From: Cuneatibacter sp. NSJ-177
GTDB lineage: Bacteria; Bacillota; Clostridia; Lachnospirales; Lachnospiraceae
NCBI RefSeq assembly: GCF_022867805.1
Contig: NZ_JALIFO010000002.1
Span: 496,001 to 560,000, forward strand
Direction: 5' to 3'
Length of the DNA stretch: 64,000 nucleotides
The notes beneath the pieces were generated by a model that did not search any database, had not been told where the DNA came from, and was given only the letters and a program-made list of their open reading frames with translations. The position numbers and the translations under genes are program-made. Below, piece by piece: positions 44,577 through 52,660 of the stretch (position 1 is the first letter of the stretch; every line of letters begins with the position of its first letter).

Positions 44577-45682
44577 GTTCCATCCCTCTTAGGATTTTTT
44601 TGATAATTTTTCTGTGCCTCCACCAAAGAGTCCAAGAGCATCGTAGCTTCCGGTCCTTCCAAAATAATCCCTTGTTCCTGCCGTGCATCCGGAATCAGCT
44701 TTACCCGTGTCTTGCCGCCCGGCACAAAATTCTCGGATACCCGGACGATCCGGCTTTTTATCCGAAGGATACTCTTTGCCGCCCGCCGCGCCGTCAAGAC
44801 ATTCTCTACCCGGCAAGATAAAATCTGAGTCTCCCAGGAAACGCCTCCCTCTGCCGGAGCATGGGTGACCAGCCGTCCCTCGGAATTCAGGCAATGACTC
44901 CCCTTCCGGAAAGAGTCTCCCACCACCAGCGCGCCGACCGCCGGATAAACCACATCCGGTTCTTTGGGATGTTCTATCAGACGAATATCCGGCCTCAGCA
45001 AAATCCCGTCGAAAGCCAGCCAGCCAAATTCCTGACAGCCGTACAGGTCGTGGAGCTCCCAGCCTTTTTGCCCTTCCAAAATTTCCGACAGCCGTGAATC
45101 CAGGGGCGTCCCGGCAGCCAAAAGAATCATCCGTTTCGGCAGCAGGCCGCCAATGCCCAGCCGGAACGCGTCTTCCAGGGCGGCGCGGAGAAAGGAGGAT
45201 TCCCCGACCGTCACCGTTACGTCTTCCCGGCACCAGGCCAAAAGAAGCGCCTCCCGGCTGGATCGCTCCAAAAACACCGGCCGAAGCTTTGCTTCTTCCA
45301 GCGCGCCGCGGGAAAAAACTGACACCAGAGGGGCATAAGTCACCAAAATCTTATCTCCCTTGGAAAGCGGCAGGCGGCGGAATACTTCCGCTGCCGCCTG
45401 CCGCCTGCCTTCCAGCTCCTCATAGACGACTCCCACCGGCGTTTGAAATGCGCTGGTCCCGGTGGTAAAGGCCATGTACGCATAATTTTTCGGGACATGG
45501 ACCTCCTCCCGGACATGGGCGGCTGTTGGACCATCCATCCATTTTTGAGCCAGCGAACGCTGCTCCATCTCTGGAAAAGAAGGGGCGGTGCGGCAGAGCT
45601 GCTCCATTCGTTCCAGTTCTTTCAAAGAGGCTTTGTAACTTGTCTCCTCTTCCAAAGCTCTCCGATGGTTTTCATCTCCCAT
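44561..45682 (-). CDS. PaaK-like adenylate-forming enzyme in the malonate operon
   Basis: A 373-residue member of the adenylate-forming superfamily closest by eye to short phenylacetate-CoA-ligase-like proteins. Seen: MAFTTGTSAFQTPVGVVYEE (phosphate loop-like, about 71-90), ILLAAGTPLDSRLSEIL, DLYGCQEFGWLAFDG (adenine-site-like, about 213-227) and a C-terminal RIKSRIVRVSENFVPGGKTR in place of the usual lid domain. In M. rubra the protein MadH reactivates deacetylated carrier by ATP-dependent acetylation, and in Klebsiella MdcH transfers malonyl from malonyl-CoA. Neither gene type is present here, so I infer this enzyme supplies acetyl- or malonyl-carrier. It overlaps mdcE by 11 bases and mdcG by 16. 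Confidence 0.7.
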   Translation of the reverse strand: MGDENHRRALEEETSYKASLKELERMEQLCRTAPSFPEMEQRSLAQKWMDGPTAAHVREEVHVPKNYAYMAFTTGTSAFQTPVGVVYEELEGRRQAAAEVFRRLPLSKGDKILVTYAPLVSVFSRGALEEAKLRPVFLERSSREALLLAWCREDVTVTVGESSFLRAALEDAFRLGIGGLLPKRMILLAAGTPLDSRLSEILEGQKGWELHDLYGCQEFGWLAFDGILLRPDIRLIEHPKEPDVVYPAVGALVVGDSFRKGSHCLNSEGRLVTHAPAEGGVSWETQILSCRVENVLTARRAAKSILRIKSRIVRVSENFVPGGKTRVKLIPDARQEQGIILEGPEATMLLDSLVEAQKNYQKNPKRDGTWVKR

Positions 45683-46565
45683 AGGCTTCCTTCCGCCAAG
45701 GACGGTACGAATCCGCGATTTCGGCGTATTCCTCCTCCATTTTTCGGATCACGCGGGAGCGCCAGACGCGGCCTCCCCGTTCGTTTCCCAGCGCTGCCCT
45801 CCCCATAGGACCCGTTTTTCCTTCCGCTTTCTGTTCCCGGACTTCCCCGATCTGCCGGATGACGCGGGGGCGGATCTCCTCCACCGAATCAATTATTTCT
45901 TCCACCCCACCGAGGCGGTAAAAGAAATCCGCGCCGGCGGCAAATACCGGATTTGTCTTTGACAGAGCTTCCAGCTGCTCAATATCCAGCTTGGTAATCC
46001 GAGAAATACTGCTGACCGGCATGACATGGATCATGGTGCCAAACCCAGGGTTCATAGCTAAGATCCGGTCCGCCTGCAGGCCGTGGCAGAGAAATGCCCC
46101 GCTGATGGCCCGCCCAATCACCACCGCAATCACCGGATGACCTGCCATCCTCGCTTCCGCCAGAGCCAGCTGATACGCTCCGGTGGCCTTGTTCATTCCG
46201 GCGATTTCCTCCAATTTTCCCGGCGCGTTTCCAGGCGTATCCACCAATAAAAGAAGCGGCCGTTTCTGAGACGCCGGCTTCTTACGGTCCGCCTCCCGTA
46301 CGGCGTATACTGCAAGTGCCATCTTGTATGCTTCTTCCAGACCGATGACGCCAAAATAAACCACCGGAAATTTTTCGTTTATGGCCTGAGCGTCATTGGC
46401 CAGGACCGTCACCTCCTGGCCGTCCAAAAGGCCGCTACCCACAACAGCTCCCGGACCGAGATCAGCAGGAAAACGCTCTCCCGCCACCAAATTTTCCCGG
46501 AAACTTCCGGAATCCAACAGCCAGTCGATGGCTTCTCTTCCCTTTCCGATCAAACTTTCTGTCAC
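45672..46565 (-). CDS. mdcE: Malonate decarboxylase gamma subunit (carboxyltransferase half)
   Basis: 297-residue crotonase-fold subunit pairing with MdcD to carry out carboxyl transfer from malonyl-S-carrier to biotin (MadD role). Typical segments are GRAISGAFLCHGLQADRILA and MIHVMPVSSISRITKLD, with LLLVDTPGNAPGKLEEIAG earlier. The frame is open to 46754, but GTG 46565 overlaps the mdcD stop (GTGA) and gives the family-length protein, so it is the start. Confidence 0.9.
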   Translation of the reverse strand: MTESLIGKGREAIDWLLDSGSFRENLVAGERFPADLGPGAVVGSGLLDGQEVTVLANDAQAINEKFPVVYFGVIGLEEAYKMALAVYAVREADRKKPASQKRPLLLLVDTPGNAPGKLEEIAGMNKATGAYQLALAEARMAGHPVIAVVIGRAISGAFLCHGLQADRILAMNPGFGTMIHVMPVSSISRITKLDIEQLEALSKTNPVFAAGADFFYRLGGVEEIIDSVEEIRPRVIRQIGEVREQKAEGKTGPMGRAALGNERGGRVWRSRVIRKMEEEYAEIADSYRPWRKEAYGR

Positions 46566-47503
46566 TGCTCTCCCCTCCTTCTTCGAACCGCATGGGTCAA
46601 AAATTCCTCCACATCCATGTCTGGATACTCCTCGGCCATCGGATTTCCCATGGCCTTCCAGACGTCTCTGGCGTCCGACGGCGCCAAATCCGCCAGCCAT
46701 TCTGCAACGTCCAGCTGCTCTTTCACCAGTGCCGGAGACCCGATCCTGCGGCACTTTTCCATTTCCTCATAGGGCTTTTCCAGGATGTCTCCGATCGCCT
46801 GACGGAATGCTTCGATGGAATCCGGAACCAGCACATTGCAGTCCCGCATCAAATACTTGTGCTTGCCGCCGGTCGTTCGGGAAATCAGCGATTTGTCCGC
46901 GGAGTCAAATTCTTCCTTTCCGATCTCCTGCTCGATCACCTCCGGACCGGTCAGCCCCAGACGTCCCTCCGGGCTCATGACAATGACATCCACGGCCGCC
47001 GCCACAAAACCCATGCCCCCAAAGCAGCCCACCTTGCTCCCGATCAAGCCCAGCACCGGCACCTTTCCCCGGCAGCACTGGATCTGATCCATGACTTCGG
47101 CGTGCGCCAATAAACCGGCGTTTGCCTCGTGGAGCCGCACCCCTCCGGTCTCAAAAGAAATGATTACCGCCGGACGGCAATCTTCCTGTGCGCCGTGGGA
47201 TTTCCACTCTTCATATTCCGCAAGGGCCAACTGAAAAATCCCCACCATCTTTGCCCCGCCGACCTCTCCGACCGCGCCGCCGATGAAACGCCCTTCCTGA
47301 GAGATCACGAAAACCGGATGCTGCCGGACCATTCCTACCCCGGTTACGATCCCATCGTCAAAGGAAACCGCCTCGCCCAGCACCGGAAGGTGCGGACTCG
47401 TCAGCCGGTCCCTGGGCCCGGCCAATTCCTGAAAAGTTCCGGCATCGGTCAGCCCGGCCGCCCGCTCTCTGGCAGTTGCCCCAAGAAAACTTTGTCTGCT
47501 CAT
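46562..47503 (-). CDS. mdcD: Malonate decarboxylase beta subunit (carboxyltransferase half)
   Basis: 313-residue crotonase-fold partner of MdcE (MadC role). It begins MSRQSFLGATARERAAGLTD and has the characteristic VVGVGMVRQHPVFVISQEGR-type block (about 55-75), SFETGGVRLHEANAGL (about 125-140), GSKVGCFGGMGFVAAAVDV and MSPEGRLGLTGPEVIEQEIG. Start and stop overlap its neighbours by four bases (ATGA), indicating tight translational coupling. Confidence 0.94.
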   Translation of the reverse strand: MSRQSFLGATARERAAGLTDAGTFQELAGPRDRLTSPHLPVLGEAVSFDDGIVTGVGMVRQHPVFVISQEGRFIGGAVGEVGGAKMVGIFQLALAEYEEWKSHGAQEDCRPAVIISFETGGVRLHEANAGLLAHAEVMDQIQCCRGKVPVLGLIGSKVGCFGGMGFVAAAVDVIVMSPEGRLGLTGPEVIEQEIGKEEFDSADKSLISRTTGGKHKYLMRDCNVLVPDSIEAFRQAIGDILEKPYEEMEKCRRIGSPALVKEQLDVAEWLADLAPSDARDVWKAMGNPMAEEYPDMDVEEFLTHAVRRRRGEQ

Positions 47504-47850
47504 GTTTTCTCTCCTTCTCTTTCTAAAAATATTTCAGGAATACCTGCTTCTCTCAGCGCTTGTTTCAGGCGCAGGGACACCACAAATGGGGTCGCATTGT
47601 TGTCATTAATGGAGACCGCCAGATCTCCGATCTGATTTTCTTCCACAAAATCTTTGAGCACCGCTTCCCAAATGTACTCGAACCCATGTACCGGGGTGAC
47701 CACCTGAACCGAGACCGCGCCAGCCTGTGCTTTTTGCTCCAGCAAAATTTCCAGGTCGCCGGAACCCACCACACCGGTATGGCTCCACTCTTTCTTTATG
47801 GTGCAACCCGTTTTCCCCGGAAACGTATAGGTCAACGTCTGTAATGCCAT
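47500..47850 (-). CDS. mdcC: Malonate decarboxylase acyl carrier protein (delta subunit)
   Basis: 116-residue carrier holding the phosphoribosyl-dephospho-CoA arm. The attachment Ser is expected in VVGSGDLEILL (Ser30). The rest (VQVVTPVHGFEYIWEAVLKD, NDNNATPFVVSLRLKQALRE) fits the family. ATG 47850 follows GGAGGAAGTT; the earlier in-frame codon at 47868 is rejected. It lies 11 bases after mdcA. Confidence 0.94.
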   Translation of the reverse strand: MALQTLTYTFPGKTGCTIKKEWSHTGVVGSGDLEILLEQKAQAGAVSVQVVTPVHGFEYIWEAVLKDFVEENQIGDLAVSINDNNATPFVVSLRLKQALREAGIPEIFLEREGEKT

Positions 47851-47861
47851 AACTTCCTCCT

Positions 47862-49514
47862 TTACCATGTTTTAAAACGGACCGGCGGATGGTATAGCCC
47901 CTTGGACCATTCCACCAGCTCCCGGATACTCTTTGCAGCCAGCAGACTTCGGTTGGCGTCGGAGACGTCGATCCCCAGATCTTCCGGCGTCTTTACGATT
48001 CCCCTCCGCCTCAGCTCTTTGGTCTTTTCTCTCTCTGCCTTTCTCCCCACCGGAGTATAGCCGGCCACTGCGCGGATGGCCGCGGTGCGTTCCTCCAAGC
48101 TCGTGCATTTGTGCAGGTAAGCGATTCCGGTCTCCGTCACGATATGGGTCAAGTCATCCCCGTAGATCATGACCGGAGGAATCGGCAGATGGGCCGTTTT
48201 CTGCAAGTTCCAGGCATCCAGCTCCTCCACAAAACCGGGGACCATCTTTTCCCGGAAGGTGTCCTGCATTTGGACCACCAGACGGCGTCCCCGCGGCATA
48301 TGGCCAAGAGTCTCCCTCCGCATCCCGTCCTCCTCGCCGCATTTGAGCCAGGCCTCGCTTGCGTGGCGGCGCCCTCTGGCATCGCAGCCCATGTTGGGCG
48401 CCCCGCCGAAACCGGCGATCCGGCTGGCCGTGGCCGTTGAACTGTTTCCTTCTTCATCGATTTGAAGCGTGCTTCCGATAAACATATCGCAGGCATAATG
48501 GCCGGCGGTCTGACTCATTGCCCGGTTCGAGCGCAGCGTCCCGTCCGGTCCGACAAAAAAGATGTCCGGACGGTTCCTGATATATTCCTCCATGCCCAAT
48601 TCCCCGCCGAAACAATGGATACCCGTAACCCATCCGGACTCGATGGCTGGAATCAGCGTGGGGTGGGGATTCAGGGCAAAATAGGAACAGATCTTTCCTT
48701 TCAGCCCTAATTGCTCTCCGTAAGTCGGAAGCAAAAGCTCAATGGCCGCCGTGTCAAACCCGATCCCATGGTTCAGGCGCTGGACTCCATACTCCGCGTA
48801 GATCCCCTTGATCGCCATCATGGCCCGCAGAATCTGCGCCTCCGTGATCAGTGCCGGGTCCCTGGTAAATAAAGGCTCCACATAGAACGGCCGCGGCGCC
48901 TCCACCACGTAGTCAATCCAGTCCCCCGGAATATCCACCCGCGGGAGCCGGTCCACCACCCGATTGACCTGGGCAATCACGATCCCCTGTTTAAAGTGGG
49001 TTGCCTCCACCACCACCGGTGTGTCCTCCGTGTTAAAACCGGTATACAAGTTTCCTTCCCGGTCTGCCTCCACCGCGGCCACCAGGGCGACACGAGGAAT
49101 CAAATCCATAAAGTAGCGTCCGAATAATTCCAGATAGGTATGGATCGAACCCAATTCCATTTTCCCTTTTTGGACCAGTTCCGCCAACTTTGCTGCCTGG
49201 GGGCCGGAATAGGAGAAGTCAATTTTCTTTGCGATCCCCTTTTCCAGTAATTTGATGTGGCTGTCCATCGCCACAGCTGACTGAACCAGGTGAAGATCGC
49301 GGACCTTTTCCTGATTCACGCGGCAAAGTTTTTCGGCCAAAAAATCCGCTTGTTTTTGGTTGTTCCCCTCCAGACAAACCCGGTCTCCCGGACGAATGAC
49401 CGCTTCCAGAAGGCGTCCGGTATCTTTCGCCGCCACCAGCTTCTTTTCTATCCGGTACGCATCCCCCTGTTTCAGGCGGCTTTCCCGGTCCTCTTTTAGA
49501 CGACACCAATCCAT
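47862..49514 (-). CDS. mdcA: Malonate decarboxylase alpha subunit (carrier transferase)
   Basis: Exchanges acetyl for malonyl on the carrier thioester (acetyl-S-ACP:malonate transferase). 550 residues, the family length, starting MDWCRLKEDRESRLKQGDAY. Family segments are RPGDRVCLEGNNQKQADFLA, MLDLIPRVALVAAVEADREG-like near 160, GFNTEDTPVVVEATHFKQGI, HPTLIPAIESGWVTGIHCFG and GGAPNMGCDARGRRHASEAW. The frame is open to 49706, but that stretch crosses the upstream terminator; ATG 49514 has AAAGGAATAAG upstream. First structural gene after hutP. Confidence 0.95.
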   Translation of the reverse strand: MDWCRLKEDRESRLKQGDAYRIEKKLVAAKDTGRLLEAVIRPGDRVCLEGNNQKQADFLAEKLCRVNQEKVRDLHLVQSAVAMDSHIKLLEKGIAKKIDFSYSGPQAAKLAELVQKGKMELGSIHTYLELFGRYFMDLIPRVALVAAVEADREGNLYTGFNTEDTPVVVEATHFKQGIVIAQVNRVVDRLPRVDIPGDWIDYVVEAPRPFYVEPLFTRDPALITEAQILRAMMAIKGIYAEYGVQRLNHGIGFDTAAIELLLPTYGEQLGLKGKICSYFALNPHPTLIPAIESGWVTGIHCFGGELGMEEYIRNRPDIFFVGPDGTLRSNRAMSQTAGHYACDMFIGSTLQIDEEGNSSTATASRIAGFGGAPNMGCDARGRRHASEAWLKCGEEDGMRRETLGHMPRGRRLVVQMQDTFREKMVPGFVEELDAWNLQKTAHLPIPPVMIYGDDLTHIVTETGIAYLHKCTSLEERTAAIRAVAGYTPVGRKAEREKTKELRRRGIVKTPEDLGIDVSDANRSLLAAKSIRELVEWSKGLYHPPVRFKTW

Positions 49515-49641
49515 ATTTCTCTTATTCCTTTCCTGTATGTAGTCTCTTTCATTCCCTTTCGATGGCAAATATTTTCCCAAATCGAAACAGGCAGGGCTCA
49601 GACACTTCGTTGAGGCAGCCGCGCCGGAGATGGATCGAAAA

Positions 49642-49692
49642 GGGAAAAAAGAAAAAGAGGACAGTTTCCCCTTGTTTGGGATCCATCCTCTT
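49642..49692 (-). terminator. Attenuator-like terminator between hutP and mdcA
   Basis: On the minus strand AAGAGGA (49692-49686) pairs with TCCTCTT (49661-49655), with an inner CCC/GGG pair, followed by TTTCTTTTTTCCC. Purine-rich GAG/AAG triplets precede and enter it (GACGAGAGTAAGAGG). The HutP antiterminator of Bacillus binds such NAG triplets in the terminator between hutP and hutH. A second 8-base arm, GATGGATC/GATCCATC (49687-49680 with 49636-49629), overlaps the stem. Confidence 0.7.
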
Positions 49693-49753
49693 ACTCTCGT
49701 CATCATTCAATTTTAACGTCATCGAACCGCGCTTTTGTGCCGAGCCCGCGCTG

Positions 49754-50191
49754 TCAGATATTCATCACACCGAGTCCGCACCGCTCATGGCTGGACATTG
49801 GATGGATCGCCGACTCTCCAAACATGGCCACCGCCAGCCAATGCTGCTTTCGAATAATCGCCACCTTCAAAGCCAAATCCGTATCCGACGCCACATTGAT
49901 AAACACCCCGCGTTTTGCTTCCTCACAGGCATGGAGCAGCGCATGCATCTCGTGGCCCAGCTTTTCAATCACGCCGCCGTTCAGGCTGGCGCCGATCACG
50001 GCCCGGTTGATTTTCTCCTGGAAATCCCGGCTGGACTTTCCGCCAACCTCCGTCACCACCAGCTTCCATCCCTCCTTGGCAAAGGAAGCTTTCACGGACT
50101 CTTCTTCTGCCAGCGTTCTGGTCAAAGCCAGCCGCATCGCGCGGTATCCGATTCCTTCCCAATAATTGCTTTCCATCTCCGGATGATTCAT
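49754..50191 (-). CDS. hutP: HutP-family RNA-binding antiterminator
   Basis: A 145-residue homologue of HutP, which in Bacillus subtilis binds L-histidine, Mg2+ and NAG triplets to prevent termination before hutH. Alignment by memory with the Bacillus protein is clear: EGWKLVVTEVGGK near 40-52, GGVIEKLGHEMHALLHACEE (72-91) and ERCGLGVMNI at the C-terminus. The metal-ligand histidines appear kept as His83, His87 and His135. The loop between the last two strands is shorter (IIRKQHWLAVAMFG), so the ligand may not be histidine. It sits between madB and mdcA, has its own promoter (50362-50390) and a terminator right after it. Control of malonate decarboxylase is inferred. Confidence 0.88.
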   Translation of the reverse strand: MNHPEMESNYWEGIGYRAMRLALTRTLAEEESVKASFAKEGWKLVVTEVGGKSSRDFQEKINRAVIGASLNGGVIEKLGHEMHALLHACEEAKRGVFINVASDTDLALKVAIIRKQHWLAVAMFGESAIHPMSSHERCGLGVMNI

Positions 50192-50361
50192 TCTCTGCCT
50201 CTCTTTCTCTCAAGCAATCCTTCCCATGGGAAATATGCCATGTCCCTCGATTCTGTTGCCCCGGCGATTTAGTGGGGCATGATGTTCTATAGGCCTGCTT
50301 TGCTTTAAATATCAGACTTCCGCCATTTTGCGTGTTCCGGGGCCGTCTCCTGTCTGACTGC

Positions 50362-50390
50362 ATTATAACATGCCCCCATAAACCGGACAA
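50362..50390 (-). promoter_or_regulatory. sigmaA promoter of hutP-mdc
   Basis: On the minus strand TTGTCC (50390-50385), a 17-base spacer and TATAAT (50367-50362), in the gap after madB. Two 14-base direct repeats (ATCCGACCAG core, 50408-50421 and 50423-50436) lie just upstream and partly overlap the madB 3' end. Confidence 0.85.
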
Positions 50391-50424
50391 GTCTTCTCCG
50401 TCCCGGATTTTATCCGACCAGTTT

Positions 50425-51633
50425 TTATCCGACCAGCCCGATCGTGGATACGAACACGCCTGCCACAATCGCGCTGGTGATCACGCCGCAGATGTTGGCC
50501 CCCATGGCTAACGGCAGCAGCATCGCAAAAGGATTTTCCTCCTCCGCCGCATGCTGCGCCAGCTTTGCGGTGGTCGGCACACAAGAAACCCCCGCAATGC
50601 CGATCACCGGGTTGAAGTCCCCCTTCTTTACCTTATAAAACAGCCAGCCGCCCAGCAGACCGCCGATCCCGGAGATCGTCAGCGCAAGAATCCCCAAAAC
50701 CAAAATCACGATCACAACCGGATTCAAAATCGTGGACGCCTCACAGAGCGTTCCCAGCAGCAATCCCAGGAAGAAGGTCGACACGTAAGTGATGCCCTCC
50801 TCCAGCATTTTCTGGTAGGGGAGCACTTCCGCTTCCTTGACCGCCACCCCAACAAAAAAGGAAAAAATCAAAGGCGCAGCCATCGGCAGGAGCAGGCAGA
50901 GCACGCCGCAGGTGATCACGATAAAAATAAACTTCGTTTTCTGCGGTACGTCCGGCGGATATACCTCCACGTCGATCCCCCGGTACTTTTTCGGCACGAT
51001 CAGACGGATCAGATACGGATAACCGCCGTAGGTCAGGCTCAGATACAGGTAGGCAATGATCGAAATCGGCACGAAGATTTCCGGGGAGAGCATCAGCGAT
51101 GTAAACAGGACCATTGGTCCGTCCGCTCCCCCGATGGTGGCGATGGCCGCCGCCTGGCCGGCATCCAAATGAAACACCGAGACGCCGAGAATCAGTGCCG
51201 CGAAGCTACCAAGTTCCGCAAACAGCGCGATCGTGATGGAAGTCCAGGGCCGCGCCAGCAGAAAGCTGATCTCGCTCCTGGCTCCGATGCCCATGAAGAC
51301 CAGGCAGGCGATCAGACCATTGCTGAAGGTCAGATTATAAATCGGCTGGAGGAAATTTACCTGGATCGCGTCGATAATCCCGGCGGCATCGCCGACCAGG
51401 GGATCCAGGAACAGGGTTCCGATTCCCCCGCCCTCCAGAAACATCTGTCCCGCGTTGACTGCGATCATGCCAATGCCCATGGGAATCATGATCAAGGGTT
51501 CCAGTTTGCGGGTAAAGCCCATATAAGCCAGGACAAATCCCAATGCAATTAGAAGCAGACGTGCGATTGCAATGGAAAGATCCGATTGAAAAAGGGTTCC
51601 GATCCCCGGAAAAAGCTGTGCTAGAAAATCCAT
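50425..51633 (-). CDS. madB: Na+-pumping carboxybiotin decarboxylase subunit (MadB/OadB family)
   Basis: Membrane subunit that decarboxylates carboxybiotin and exports Na+. 402 residues, about nine to ten membrane helices. The key family motif IATIGGADGPMVLFTS has the essential Asp at 171 (Asp203 of OadB). N-terminal GMIAVNAGQMFLEGGGIGTLF and the C-terminal GIAGVSCVPTTAKLAQHAAEE-like segment also match. Start 51633 lies one base after the stop of the small membrane protein. With the biotin carrier and Mdc subunits it makes a Na+-dependent malonate decarboxylase; no malonate transporter gene is in the window. Confidence 0.94.
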   Translation of the reverse strand: MDFLAQLFPGIGTLFQSDLSIAIARLLLIALGFVLAYMGFTRKLEPLIMIPMGIGMIAVNAGQMFLEGGGIGTLFLDPLVGDAAGIIDAIQVNFLQPIYNLTFSNGLIACLVFMGIGARSEISFLLARPWTSITIALFAELGSFAALILGVSVFHLDAGQAAAIATIGGADGPMVLFTSLMLSPEIFVPISIIAYLYLSLTYGGYPYLIRLIVPKKYRGIDVEVYPPDVPQKTKFIFIVITCGVLCLLLPMAAPLIFSFFVGVAVKEAEVLPYQKMLEEGITYVSTFFLGLLLGTLCEASTILNPVVIVILVLGILALTISGIGGLLGGWLFYKVKKGDFNPVIGIAGVSCVPTTAKLAQHAAEEENPFAMLLPLAMGANICGVITSAIVAGVFVSTIGLVG

Positions 51634-51634
51634 G

Positions 51635-51763
51635 TTACTTCCCCTCCTTTTTCTTCTCCCGTTTCCGGAAAGCCCGATCCGTCGCCACGATGATGCCGAT
51701 CACCAGATAGGACAAAACGATCGTCAGAAGATAAGCAAGGCCGCTGTAGGCTACAATATTCAT
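51635..51763 (-). CDS. 42-residue OadG-like membrane protein
   Basis: A small open frame below the usual length cut-off. It begins MNIVAYSGLAYLLTIVLSYL, has one membrane helix (about 7-28) and a Lys/Arg/Glu-rich C-terminal tail (RAFRKREKKKEGK). TTTAGGAGGGG lies five bases before ATG 51763, and its stop is one base from the madB start. Position and topology match the small anchor/assembly subunits of Na+ decarboxylases (OadG, MmdE). First gene of the malonate operon. Confidence 0.8.
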   Translation of the reverse strand: MNIVAYSGLAYLLTIVLSYLVIGIIVATDRAFRKREKKKEGK

Positions 51764-51781
51764 TTACCCCTCCTAAAAGAC

Positions 51782-51903
51782 AAAAAAAGGAAAGCGAATC
51801 TACACTCACTTTCCTCAAACTCTCAGTCGCTATGAAATTGATCAATTTCTCTTTTTCTCTCGAACTCTGGCTTTAGAGTAGCACACTCTTTTTTAAAATG
51901 CAA
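51782..51903 (-). promoter_or_regulatory. Promoter and attenuated leader of the malonate operon
   Basis: On the minus strand TTGCAT (51903-51898), a 17-base spacer and TACTCT (51880-51875) form the promoter. The roughly 100-nt leader contains a perfect 16-base palindrome GAAATTGATCAATTTC (51849-51834) and then a terminator-like stem AGGAAAG/CTTTCCT (51815-51788) with a T run (51788-51782), 19 bases before the first start codon. UAG and GAG triplets cluster between them, which HutP-type proteins could bind. Confidence 0.65.
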
Positions 51904-52120
51904 GCACTTTTTTTAACTCGATTGAGGCCGAATCATTTTTCACTAATCTCAATATTCCTGACGGAACCATCTAGCCTTGACAATAGCAAAAAACCGATTC
52001 GACTAGATGATGCGAAGAGAAGCCCAGAATGTAATTTATAGTTTTTATTTGAATAAGACTGTACACTCCATAGCAGATATGATACCATGAGAGTACTCAT
52101 TTCAAACGGGAGGATGCGAC
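51904..52120. other. Intergenic, no gene seen
   Basis: AT-rich region between the malonate promoter and the coiled-coil gene. I see no coding frame or clear repeat in it. Confidence 0.5.
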
Positions 52121-52429
52121 ATGACGGATCGAGAAATACTGGAATCTATGGCCGATATCATTCGGCCGGTTATTGATCGGCTGGATCAGCTTGAGGAATT
52201 GTTAAACAAGCTAGAAGCTGAGGTTAAAAAAATCAATGTAACGCTGGAAAAAGTGACGAACCACAGCATTCAGATTATCGCAGAGGGACAAGATAACATG
52301 CACTGTAGATTAGGCGCCCTGTTGGAATCCCCTCAAAATATGGCCGACAGGATTCGGCTTAATGAACTGGAAGGGAAAGTGAACCGCTTGCAAGCGGATG
52401 TTGATGAACTGAAAACAAAACTAGCGTAA
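52121..52429 (+). CDS. Small coiled-coil protein
   Basis: A 102-residue protein I do not recognise. Heptads cover most of it (VIDRLDQLEELLNKLEAEVK at 18-37 and ELEGKVNRLQADVDELKTKL at the C-terminus), so it is probably an elongated dimer or trimer. No signal peptide or membrane helix. AACGGGAGGATGC precedes ATG 52121 and a strong terminator follows the stop. Similar small proteins often appear as free-standing genes in clostridia; role unknown. Confidence 0.7.
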   Translation: MTDREILESMADIIRPVIDRLDQLEELLNKLEAEVKKINVTLEKVTNHSIQIIAEGQDNMHCRLGALLESPQNMADRIRLNELEGKVNRLQADVDELKTKLA

Positions 52430-52444
52430 ATGATAAATACAGAG

Positions 52445-52487
52445 AGTGCAGAATCCTCTTCCATTTGGGAAGGGCTCTGCACTTTTC
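52445..52487 (+). terminator. Terminator of the coiled-coil gene
   Basis: AGTGCAGA and TCTGCACT form the outer stem, with CC/GG and TTCC/GGAA inside, followed by TTTTCTCTTTT. Confidence 0.9.
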
Positions 52488-52660
52488 TCTTTTCGCTGGT
52501 TCATAGATACGGACTAAAACGATAATAATAGGTCGAAGTAGTTGGCTCATACAGTTGCTACCGCTTAATGGCTGGGCCGCCGGAAAATACTAGATATCAG
52601 GGACATGTCCAATAACGTTTCCGCATCCTGCAATCTCGAAATGCAATCGCAAGGAAGCCT

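Noticed and set aside
49515-49706. N-terminal extension of mdcA
   Set aside because: The extra codons run through the terminator hairpin; ATG 49514 gives the family length.
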